The notes under the pieces were generated by a model. That model did not search any database. It saw only the letters and a program-made list of their open reading frames with translations, and was not told the origin of the DNA. From CAYNEO01 sp964396245 (lineage in GTDB: Bacteria > Zixibacteria > MSB-5A5 > GN15 > FEB-12), in the NCBI GenBank assembly GCA_964396245.1, contig CAYNEO010000057.1, forward strand, positions 1 through 22,452: a DNA stretch of 22,452 bases, written 5' to 3'. Shown here piece after piece: positions 15,705 through 21,742 of the stretch (position 1 is its first letter; every line of letters starts with the position of its first letter). The position numbers and the translations under genes were made by a program.

Positions 15705-16328
15705 ATGTTAGAAGGCAAATTTCATCGAGGCTTTTCTGAAGAGCGACTGAAATCGACCCAGGAGCCGAAAGTTCGTCGGGATGATAAGGGATATTTCATC
15801 ATGTCCCTCTCCGAGAACACCAAGGTCTATTTCGACGATTTCTACGGCTTTCTGGAAGCTACGTACGAGAAGGCTTCCAACGAGCGCGCTCGCGTTTCGG
15901 ATAAGCTCATCGTAACGCCTGCAGACTACTCTGAGACGATTGCCTACTACCGCGCCAAGCTCATAATCATCGACCTCCTGCTTCGGACTGTCAGGCGGTT
16001 CTATACCGATGGCGCCAACCTTGGCGTCGTCATGACCCCCTGGTGCTTCGGAACCGTGGTGCTCGAGAAAATCGAAGTCTATCGCGACCGGCTCAGCAAG
16101 GGCGAAGTCAATGACCCCAATGTGGGCGAATACCCATTCTACGTCATTCAGTATATCGATGAGATTTACAAGGTTGCCCTGCTCGAGTTGTTCGACTTCC
16201 CCGAAAAGGCCTTCCAGATGCGCTGGCAGTACTCCGAACTCCTGAAACGTTACTCGCGCATCCTTACCGATATTACCTCGTCACTGGAATCGGTCATCAA
16301 GTCGGTAAGGAATATCAATACGCAATAA
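15705..16328 (+). CDS. Hypothetical soluble helical protein, 207 aa
   Basis: I do not recognise the family. From 15705 the product is 207 aa. The start is uncertain: ATG 15705 has GAGG 9 nt upstream, while GTG 15648 and ATG 15660 are in frame but have no ribosome site. The sequence looks almost wholly alpha-helical, charged and cytosolic, with no signal peptide and no membrane span. Notable points are an aromatic-rich early part (KVYFDDFYGFLEATYEK), a Tyr/Arg-rich centre (ETIAYYRAKLIIIDLLLRTVRRFY), one Cys in TPWCFG, and a C-terminal helix ending in ITSSLESVIKSVRNINTQ. It has its own terminator. The next gene is an HD-GYP protein with a separate promoter, so a shared function is only a guess. 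Confidence 0.75.
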   Translation: MLEGKFHRGFSEERLKSTQEPKVRRDDKGYFIMSLSENTKVYFDDFYGFLEATYEKASNERARVSDKLIVTPADYSETIAYYRAKLIIIDLLLRTVRRFYTDGANLGVVMTPWCFGTVVLEKIEVYRDRLSKGEVNDPNVGEYPFYVIQYIDEIYKVALLELFDFPEKAFQMRWQYSELLKRYSRILTDITSSLESVIKSVRNINTQ

Positions 16329-16364
16329 TCCCTTCTGGCTATATATATACGCGGACATGAACAG

Positions 16365-16393
16365 AAACCCCGGCCTCCCCGGCCGGGGTTTTC
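16365..16393 (+). terminator. Rho-independent terminator after the hypothetical helical protein gene
   Basis: AAACCCCGGCC (16365-16375), loop TCCCC, GGCCGGGGTTT (16381-16391), then TTC. It is a perfect 11-bp stem 36 nt after the stop codon and separates this gene from the HD-GYP transcription unit. Confidence 0.9.
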
Positions 16394-16395
16394 TA

Positions 16396-16423
16396 TAAAC
16401 AAAATTGGGCCGCCTGCCGATAA
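16396..16423 (+). promoter_or_regulatory. Sigma-28 (FliA)-type flagellar promoter upstream of the HD-GYP gene
   Basis: GCCGATAA (16416-16423) is the exact -10 consensus of sigma-28. TAAA (16396-16399) is the core of its -35. The gap is 16 nt against 15 in the enterobacterial TAAA-N15-GCCGATAA form. The site lies directly after the terminator of the previous gene and 61 nt before the ATG at 16485, as a promoter should. Confidence 0.65.
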
Positions 16424-16484
16424 GTAAGTAAATGGTTCTTTTTGATTTAGCGCTTATCTGAGGGGTCTGAGACAGGGAAGGGAT

Positions 16485-17471
16485 ATGATTCGCTCATTGA
16501 ACGGCCGAACGCGTACCAGCCAGAAATTCCTGGCTATCTATCTTGAATCTCTGAGAGTCGACTCCGTACTCGAGTTCGATCTGTATATCAAGATCAATCA
16601 CGAACTCGTTCTCTATCGCTCCCAGGATTTGCCTTTCACCGAGAAGACCCGCCAGAAACTGCTCGATAACAAAGTCGACCGACTCTACATCACCAGCGAC
16701 AACATCCATGAGTACCAGAAATACATCGAAAAGAACCTCGATAAAATCCTCAGAGATCCGCTCGTGCAGGAAGAAAAGAAGGCCGGTATCCTGTATGAAA
16801 CCTCGACCAATCTCGTCAAAGAGGTGCTCACCAACCCGACCTACGGCGACAATATCAAGCGTTCGATGGATATTGTCACCAACACCATCGGCTTCATTCT
16901 CAAGGGGAGAGACGCATTTCTCAACTTGCTGAAGATCACGTCGTTCGACTATTACACCTACACTCACTCGGTCAACGTCTGCACCTTCGCCATAGCCCTT
17001 GCCCAGCAACTCGGATTCAACGATGAGGAGTTCCTGCACGAACTCGGCACCGGTGCATTGCTTCACGATGTCGGCAAATCGAAGATCTCCGAACGCATCC
17101 TCAACAAGCGCTCGGCCCTTAACCAGATCGAGTTCGAGATCATGAAGAAACATCCCCAGTGGGGCGTGGATATCCTCACCGACACCAACCAGATTGCAGA
17201 AAGCTCTTACTACCCGATTCTGCAGCACCACGAACGCGGCGACCGTCGCGGATACCCGTCCGGCGTCTCGCTCGATGAAATGCACATCTACTCCAAGATC
17301 GTGGCCATCGTGGATTCGTTCGATGCCATGACCACCGAACGGGTCTACCAGAAAGCCATGCAGACCTTCCCTGCCATGAAAGTGTTGTTCTCCCGCAAGG
17401 GTTGCTACGACGAGGAGCTCCTGCGTGCCTTTGTCGAACTGATGGGTCCCTCCGGCCTGCTGGAAATCTAA
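16485..17471 (+). CDS. HD-GYP domain protein (cyclic-di-GMP phosphodiesterase family)
   Basis: A 328-aa cytosolic protein. Residues 14-140 form an N-terminal domain of unrecognised type; it includes 'LYIKINHELVLYRSQDLPF' and is shared in style with HD-GYP regulators lacking a receiver domain. Residues 145-315 are the HD-GYP domain that hydrolyses c-di-GMP at a di- or tri-iron centre. H161, H194-D195 (LLHDVGK), H223, H248-H249-E250, GYP (256-258) and D277 are all present. The signature reads HHERGDRRGYP, with Arg254 where Gly is usual (HHExxDGxGYP). AAGGG precedes the ATG. A near-consensus sigma-28 promoter suggests expression with flagellar genes, fitting a motility or surface-behaviour role. 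Confidence 0.9.
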   Translation: MIRSLNGRTRTSQKFLAIYLESLRVDSVLEFDLYIKINHELVLYRSQDLPFTEKTRQKLLDNKVDRLYITSDNIHEYQKYIEKNLDKILRDPLVQEEKKAGILYETSTNLVKEVLTNPTYGDNIKRSMDIVTNTIGFILKGRDAFLNLLKITSFDYYTYTHSVNVCTFAIALAQQLGFNDEEFLHELGTGALLHDVGKSKISERILNKRSALNQIEFEIMKKHPQWGVDILTDTNQIAESSYYPILQHHERGDRRGYPSGVSLDEMHIYSKIVAIVDSFDAMTTERVYQKAMQTFPAMKVLFSRKGCYDEELLRAFVELMGPSGLLEI

Positions 17472-17531
17472 AGCTGCTTTCGTCCCCCTTCCCTGCGACA
17501 ATTCCACCTCGTTCGCCTCGCCCGTTTTCCG

Positions 17532-17559
17532 TTGCCCTCCGTTTCGCATCGTGTATATT
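17532..17559 (+). promoter_or_regulatory. Sigma-70-like promoter of ridA
   Basis: TTGCCC (17532-17537), 16-nt spacer, TATATT (17554-17559) within GTGTATATT. It would start transcription near 17566, giving a leader of about 20 nt that carries the strong ribosome site AAGGAGG (17575-17581). Confidence 0.5.
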
Positions 17560-17585
17560 CCCTCTTTACTATTTAAGGAGGCGAC

Positions 17586-17972
17586 ATGCGAGAAGTTGTC
17601 AAGACCGATAAGGCGCCCGGCGCCATCGGCCCGTATTCACAGGCGATAAAAATTACCTGCTCGAAACTGGTTTTCTGCTCCGGACAGATTCCAATCGACC
17701 CCGCTACCGGCGAACTGGTTGGCGCTACCGCCCCGGAGCAGTGCGTTCAGGTCCTCAAAAACCTGAAAGCCGTCCTCGAGGCCGCCGGAACTGACCTCGA
17801 CCACGTCGTCAAGACTACCGTGTTCCTGAAAGACATGAACGATTTCGCCGCTGTAAACGAAGCCTACGCCGGCTTTTTCGCGAATGATCCCCCGGCACGG
17901 GCGGCAGTCGAGGTTGCGCGTTTGCCCAGGGATGTTCGGGTCGAAATTCAGGCCGTCGCTATGGTCGATTGA
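17586..17972 (+). CDS. ridA: RidA-family reactive imine/enamine deaminase
   Basis: A 128-aa cytosolic protein of the YjgF/YER057c/UK114 family. It is trimeric and hydrolyses 2-aminoacrylate and related imines released by PLP enzymes. The full-length family pattern is present: GPYSQAI near residues 15-21, GQIPIDP, the catalytic R105 in PPARAAVEVARLP, and E120 in VRVEIQAVA. The Cys two residues after the catalytic Arg in E. coli RidA (C107) is Ala here, a common variation. AAGGAGG lies 4 nt before the ATG. It has its own promoter-like sequence and no obvious partner gene. Confidence 0.95.
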   Translation: MREVVKTDKAPGAIGPYSQAIKITCSKLVFCSGQIPIDPATGELVGATAPEQCVQVLKNLKAVLEAAGTDLDHVVKTTVFLKDMNDFAAVNEAYAGFFANDPPARAAVEVARLPRDVRVEIQAVAMVD

Positions 17973-18011
17973 GGAAATTCCGTCGGATCGCACGATTCGG
18001 GATAAAATGTG

Positions 18012-18045
18012 TATAATTTTACCCTGAGGCCGTTTCTGACGGCCT
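18012..18045 (+). promoter_or_regulatory. TATAAT box followed by a small hairpin, upstream of nuoA
   Basis: TATAAT (18012-18017) in GTGTATAAT is followed, about where transcription would begin, by AGGCCGT (18027-18033), loop TTCTG, ACGGCCT (18039-18045). There is no T-run after the stem, so it is not a proper terminator. If used, this promoter would give nuoA a leader of about 200 nt. No good -35 was found. Confidence 0.45.
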
Positions 18046-18133
18046 TGAAGGCGGTAAATGAATGGTGAAACTCCAATGTGCCGCTATGAATTACAGAAGA
18101 AAACGGGCGCCGCGATGGCGAACAAAAAATCGC

Positions 18134-18139
18134 TTGACA
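18134..18139 (+). promoter_or_regulatory. Consensus -35 box TTGACA upstream of nuoA
   Basis: A perfect TTGACA. The best hexamers at 17-19 nt spacing (TTCTTG at 18157-18162) match a -10 poorly, so the promoter is uncertain. If used, its start point would fall near 18169, putting the TGTGA-N6-TCACA palindrome just downstream of +1. Confidence 0.35.
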
Positions 18140-18174
18140 ATCAACGAAAACGGGCTTTCTTGTGCCTTCAAAAT

Positions 18175-18190
18175 TGTGAATTCAGTCACA
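18175..18190. promoter_or_regulatory. Crp/Fnr-family-like operator upstream of the nuo operon
   Basis: TGTGAATTCAGTCACA is a second exact TGTGA-N6-TCACA palindrome. It ends 31 nt before the nuoA ATG. A weak promoter can be drawn around it (TTCAAA 18167-18172, 18-nt gap, TATTCT 18191-18196), which would again place the dyad between -35 and -10. It matches the site at 165-180 in sequence and placement. Confidence 0.6.
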
Positions 18191-18221
18191 TATTCTGGCT
18201 GACGAGAAAGAAGCAGGCAAC

Positions 18222-18575
18222 ATGTCAGGGTACCTAGCAGTTTTAATCTTCATCTTCGTCGGGGTCGGCATCGTCCTGTTCACCTTCTTCATGTCTCGTC
18301 TGCTCCGGCCTGCTAACCCTTACCACGATAAGAGGATAAACTACGAGTGCGCGGAACTGCCGCAGGGCAATTCCTGGATCCGGTTCAATAACCGCTTCTA
18401 TATCTTCGCACTCATTTTTGTGATCTTCGATGTCGAGGCTATCTTCCTGTTCCCCTGGGCGGTGGCGTTTGGTCAGCTCGGGCTCTATGCCCTCGTTGAA
18501 ATGGTCATTTTCATCGTCATCCTGTTCTACGGCATCTTTTACGCCTGGAAGAAGGGGGTTCTCAAATGGCTCTGA
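18222..18575 (+). CDS. nuoA: NADH-quinone oxidoreductase (complex I) subunit A
   Basis: A 117-aa three-helix membrane subunit of complex I at the junction of the peripheral and membrane arms. Helices lie at about 4-27, 59-80 and 86-108. The hallmark loop NPYHDKRINYECAE (32-45; YECG in many homologues, Ala here in place of Gly) and FDVEAIFLFPWA (69-80, with D70 and E72) are present. It is the first gene of the nuo operon, after a control region with a TGTGA-N6-TCACA palindrome. Only a weak ribosome site (GCAGG) precedes the ATG. Its end overlaps nuoB by 10 nt. Confidence 0.95.
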   Translation: MSGYLAVLIFIFVGVGIVLFTFFMSRLLRPANPYHDKRINYECAELPQGNSWIRFNNRFYIFALIFVIFDVEAIFLFPWAVAFGQLGLYALVEMVIFIVILFYGIFYAWKKGVLKWL

Positions 18576-19099
18576 TCGAAAAAGTACCTGTATATGCGGA
18601 AAAAATACCCGGCGGCTCAATTGTCACCACCACGCTCGAACGCGTCCTGTCGTATGGCCGCGCCACGTCGCTGTGGTACTTGTTGTTCGGGACCGCCTGC
18701 TGTGCTATCGAGCTGATGTGCACCGGCGCCTCCCGCTACGACTTCGACCGCCTCGGCATGATCTTCCGCGCCTCGCCCCGGCAGTCGGACCTCATTATCG
18801 TAGCCGGAACCATCACCAAGAAAATGGCGCCGCGCCTCCGCCGCCTCTATGACCAGATGGCCGAACCCAGATATGTTATCGCCATGGGCGGCTGCACCAT
18901 AAAAGGCGGTCCGTTCTACTACGACAGCTACGCCGTCGAAAAGGGCGTCGACCATATAATCCCGGTCGATGTCCATATCCCCGGATGCCCCCCGAGACCC
19001 GAATCACTCCTCGAGGGCTGTATCCACCTTCAGGAAAAAATCAAGAAGCAAAAGCTCGGAGACTGGCACAAGAAAGTTAGATCGTATGACCAGGGATGA
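18566..19099 (+). CDS. nuoB: Complex I subunit B, carries iron-sulfur cluster N2
   Basis: A 177-aa peripheral-arm subunit that holds the terminal 4Fe-4S cluster N2, which passes electrons to quinone. The four cluster ligands are visible: the adjacent C45-C46 in FGTACCAIEL, C110 in MGGCTIKGGPF, and C141 in IPGCPPRP. The start overlaps the nuoA end by 10 nt and the end overlaps nuoC by 14 nt, indicating translational coupling. The C-terminus is basic (KIKKQKLGDWHKK). Confidence 0.96.
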   Translation: MALIEKVPVYAEKIPGGSIVTTTLERVLSYGRATSLWYLLFGTACCAIELMCTGASRYDFDRLGMIFRASPRQSDLIIVAGTITKKMAPRLRRLYDQMAEPRYVIAMGGCTIKGGPFYYDSYAVEKGVDHIIPVDVHIPGCPPRPESLLEGCIHLQEKIKKQKLGDWHKKVRSYDQG

Positions 19100-19562
19100 T
19101 TTGAAAGACTACATTGCCAGTCACTTCGGCGATAAACTCACCGCGCTCGACACCGGTCGCTACGATCCGCTGTACGAACTCAAGGCCGAACACCTCGTCC
19201 AGGTTGCCCGGGCGTTGCGCGATGACGAGAATCTGAAGTTTGACTTTCTCTGCAATATCGGTGCTGTCGATACGACCGAGCATTTCGAGGCCGTCTATAA
19301 CCTGGCCTCCACCACAAAGCGCCTGAGACTGGATTTCAAAGTCATCATGAGCCACGACAACCCGGAGATCGATTCTGTCATCGATATCTGGCCGGGCGCC
19401 AACTGGCACGAACGGGAAATGTGGGAGCTCTTCGGGATCAATATCCGCAACCATCCCAACCTGACCCGTTTCCTCCTGCCCGATGAATGGGACCAGGGAT
19501 TCCCGATGCGCAAGGACTGGGACGCCCCCGATTTCATTAGAATGCCGGAGCCTGAGACATGA
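19086..19562 (+). CDS. nuoC: Complex I subunit C (30-kDa subunit)
   Basis: A 158-aa peripheral-arm subunit that packs against NuoD. The 30-kDa signature is complete: WHEREMWELFGINIRNHPNL, then TRFLLPDEWDQGFPMRKDW, near the C-terminus. I start it at ATG 19086. A longer open frame begins at 18969, but that part lies inside nuoB in another frame and has no family likeness. It is a separate gene, not a nuoCD fusion, and its TGA overlaps the nuoD ATG in ATGA. Confidence 0.94.
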   Translation: MTRDDLKDYIASHFGDKLTALDTGRYDPLYELKAEHLVQVARALRDDENLKFDFLCNIGAVDTTEHFEAVYNLASTTKRLRLDFKVIMSHDNPEIDSVIDIWPGANWHEREMWELFGINIRNHPNLTRFLLPDEWDQGFPMRKDWDAPDFIRMPEPET

Positions 19563-20668
19563 GCAAGCTGCACACCGAAGAATTCGTCGTCAATATGGGT
19601 CCGCACCACCCGTCGACCCACGGTGTCTGCCGCCTTATGCTCACCATGGACGGCGAGCGCGTCGTCAAGATTGAACCGGTAATCGGATACCTGCACCGCG
19701 CCATCGAGAAAATGTGCGAAAACCGCACCTACGTGCAGTGTATCCCGCTCATGGACCGCTTTGAATACGTGACCTCCATGTCCGCCGACATGGTCTTCTC
19801 GCTGGCGACCGAACATCTTGCCGAAGTCGAGGTCCCCGAGCGCGCCCAGTATCTCCGCGTCATCATGCTCGAACTGAACCGAATTGCCTCTCACCTGATA
19901 TTCTACGGCGTCACGGCCATGGATATCGGGGCCCTGACTCCTTTTCTGTACGGCCTGCGGGAACGGGAAAAAATTATTGATCTGTTCGAAATGACCTGCG
20001 GCAACCGCCTGACGTACAACTACATCCGTCCGGGCGGCGTGTCCAAAGACATCCCGCCTGAATTCGTCCCGCAATGCCGCGAAGTCATTAAGCTCATTCG
20101 TTCGAAGCTGATCGACTATGAAGGTCTCCTCAACGAAAATCCGATCTGGCTCGCCCGCAACAAGGGCGTCGGCGTCATGCCCCCGGAACTGGGAATCAGC
20201 TACGGCGTGTCCGGACCCGTGCTCAGGGCATCCGGCGTGGAGTACGATATCCGCAGGGACGACCCGTACTGCATCTATGATCGGTTCGACTTCGATGTCG
20301 CCGTGCGCCACAACGGTGACTGCTACGACCGGTACCTGGTTCGACTCGATGAAATCAAGCAGTCCTGCCGGATTATTGAGCAGGCGCTCGACGGTCTCCC
20401 GGAGGGTGAGTTCAAAGTCAAAAAGATTAACCCGTTCACCTTCAAGCCCCCCGCGGGCGAAACCTACGCCCGAATCGAAAATTCGCGCGGTGAAATGGGT
20501 TGTTACCTTGTCTCCGACGGCACCAACAAACCGTTCCGGGTCAAGCTTCGTGGCGGCTCCTTTAATCAGTTGCAGGCTCTGCCGTATTTCGGTACCGGCG
20601 GGCTGATCGCCGATGTCGTCGCCATCTTCGCTTCAATCGATGTTATTCTGCCGGAGGTCGACCGCTGA
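19559..20668 (+). CDS. nuoD: Complex I subunit D (49-kDa subunit)
   Basis: A 369-aa peripheral-arm subunit related to [NiFe]-hydrogenase large subunits; with NuoB it forms the quinone-reduction site. The N-terminal MGPHHPSTHGVCRL loop (13-26) contributes the quinone-pocket His. Also present are HRAIEKMCENRTYVQCIPLMDR, DIGALTPFLYGLREREKI, and a C-terminal DVVAIFASIDVILPEVDR in place of the usual DVVA-IIGSLD-x-V-x-GEVDR. The hydrogenase nickel cysteines are absent, as expected. It is shorter than the roughly 400-aa proteobacterial form. It overlaps nuoC by 4 nt and nuoH by 1 nt. Confidence 0.96.
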   Translation: MSKLHTEEFVVNMGPHHPSTHGVCRLMLTMDGERVVKIEPVIGYLHRAIEKMCENRTYVQCIPLMDRFEYVTSMSADMVFSLATEHLAEVEVPERAQYLRVIMLELNRIASHLIFYGVTAMDIGALTPFLYGLREREKIIDLFEMTCGNRLTYNYIRPGGVSKDIPPEFVPQCREVIKLIRSKLIDYEGLLNENPIWLARNKGVGVMPPELGISYGVSGPVLRASGVEYDIRRDDPYCIYDRFDFDVAVRHNGDCYDRYLVRLDEIKQSCRIIEQALDGLPEGEFKVKKINPFTFKPPAGETYARIENSRGEMGCYLVSDGTNKPFRVKLRGGSFNQLQALPYFGTGGLIADVVAIFASIDVILPEVDR

Positions 20669-21732
20669 TGCAAACCCAGTACGGCACCCTCGAATTAGCC
20701 CGCGTTTTCCAGTGGTTGCACGACCTGCTCGTCTCGACCGGCATTCCCGAGCCGTGGCTCACCGTCGTCATTTACGGTCTGCTCGGGGCCATGATGTTCG
20801 GTGTGCTGGCCGTTCTCGCTCTTTTCCTTGTCTGGTGGGAGCGCAAAATCGCCGGCCACATTCAACAGCGATTCGGCCCCATGCGTCATGGATGGCACGG
20901 CTGGTACCAGACTATTATGGATGCCATCAAGCTCCTCCAGAAAGAAGACATCCTGGTCGAGACCCGCGACAAACCCGTCTTCTTCTGGGCCCCGGTCATC
21001 GCTTTCGTGGCCGCGTTCCTGGCCTATATCGTGATTCCCTTCGGGAAGGGACTGGTGGTCGCCGACCTCAATGTCGGCATTCTCTACATTATCGCCGTGA
21101 CAACCTTCACCGTAATCTCCCTGCTGATGGCCGGATGGGGCTCCAATAACAAGTATGCCCTGCTCGGCGGCATGCGCTCCGCCGCCCAGGTGGTCAGTTA
21201 CGAAGTCCCGATGGTGGTATCCATCCTCACAGTTATAGTATTTGTCGGCTCGCTGTCCATGGTAGATATCGTGAAGGCCCAGAGCGGTATATTCGTGCTC
21301 GACTGGAACATCGTCCACCCTCTCGGTTTGATCGCCTTCGTGACATACATCACGGCGGCCACGGCGGAAGCCAACCGCACGCCGTTCGATCTGCCCGAGG
21401 CGGAACAGGAACTCGTCGCCGGGTACAACGTCGAGTACTCGGGCATGAAGTTCGCCATGTTCTTCCTGGCCGAATTTGTCAACATGTTCACCGTGTCGGC
21501 CATCGCCACCACGCTGTTTCTCGGCGGCTGGAACGGTCCGTTCCTCCCGTCGTGGGTTTGGTTCCTGCTCAAAACGCTGGCCGTCGTGCTCCTGTTGATG
21601 CTCTTCCGCTGGACTTTCCCGAGACTGCGTGTCGACCAGCTGATGGAATTCGCATGGAAATTCCTCGTTCCCGTGACCTTTGCAAACCTGATTCTGGCCG
21701 GAATCGCCAAATACCTCGGGCTGTACTGGTGA
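20668..21732 (+). CDS. nuoH: Complex I subunit H (membrane anchor, quinone tunnel)
   Basis: A 354-aa membrane subunit with about eight helices that links the peripheral arm to the proton-pumping arm. The family signatures are clear: WWERKIAGHIQQRFGPMRHG (cytoplasmic loop 1) with KLLQKED shortly after, and EANRTPFDLPEAEQELVAGY followed by NVEYSGMKFAMFFLAEF, which line the quinone entrance. The start codon shares one base with the nuoD stop (TGATG). It follows nuoD directly; nuoE, nuoF and nuoG, which often lie between D and H, are absent. Confidence 0.96.
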   Translation: MQTQYGTLELARVFQWLHDLLVSTGIPEPWLTVVIYGLLGAMMFGVLAVLALFLVWWERKIAGHIQQRFGPMRHGWHGWYQTIMDAIKLLQKEDILVETRDKPVFFWAPVIAFVAAFLAYIVIPFGKGLVVADLNVGILYIIAVTTFTVISLLMAGWGSNNKYALLGGMRSAAQVVSYEVPMVVSILTVIVFVGSLSMVDIVKAQSGIFVLDWNIVHPLGLIAFVTYITAATAEANRTPFDLPEAEQELVAGYNVEYSGMKFAMFFLAEFVNMFTVSAIATTLFLGGWNGPFLPSWVWFLLKTLAVVLLLMLFRWTFPRLRVDQLMEFAWKFLVPVTFANLILAGIAKYLGLYW

Positions 21733-21742
21733 GAAAGGCTTA

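Noticed and set aside
15237..15718. Long open frames on the minus strand (15237-15656, 15461-15718) and a 105-codon plus-strand frame (15321-15638)
   Set aside because: No ribosome sites, no family likeness, and they overlap the small basic protein gene or the hypothetical protein's start region.
16494..17549. 351-codon open frame antisense to the HD-GYP gene
   Set aside because: It mirrors the codon pattern of a firmly identified gene on the other strand and shows no family motif.
18058..18237. 59-codon open frame overlapping the nuoA start, with a weak GGCGGT ahead of its ATG
   Set aside because: It crosses the TTGACA, the Crp-like palindrome and the nuoA start, has a biased composition and no recognisable features. 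More likely a chance frame in a control region.
18969..19085. 39-residue N-terminal extension of nuoC
   Set aside because: It lies within nuoB in another frame and does not resemble NuoC N-termini; the ATG at 19086 gives the family length.
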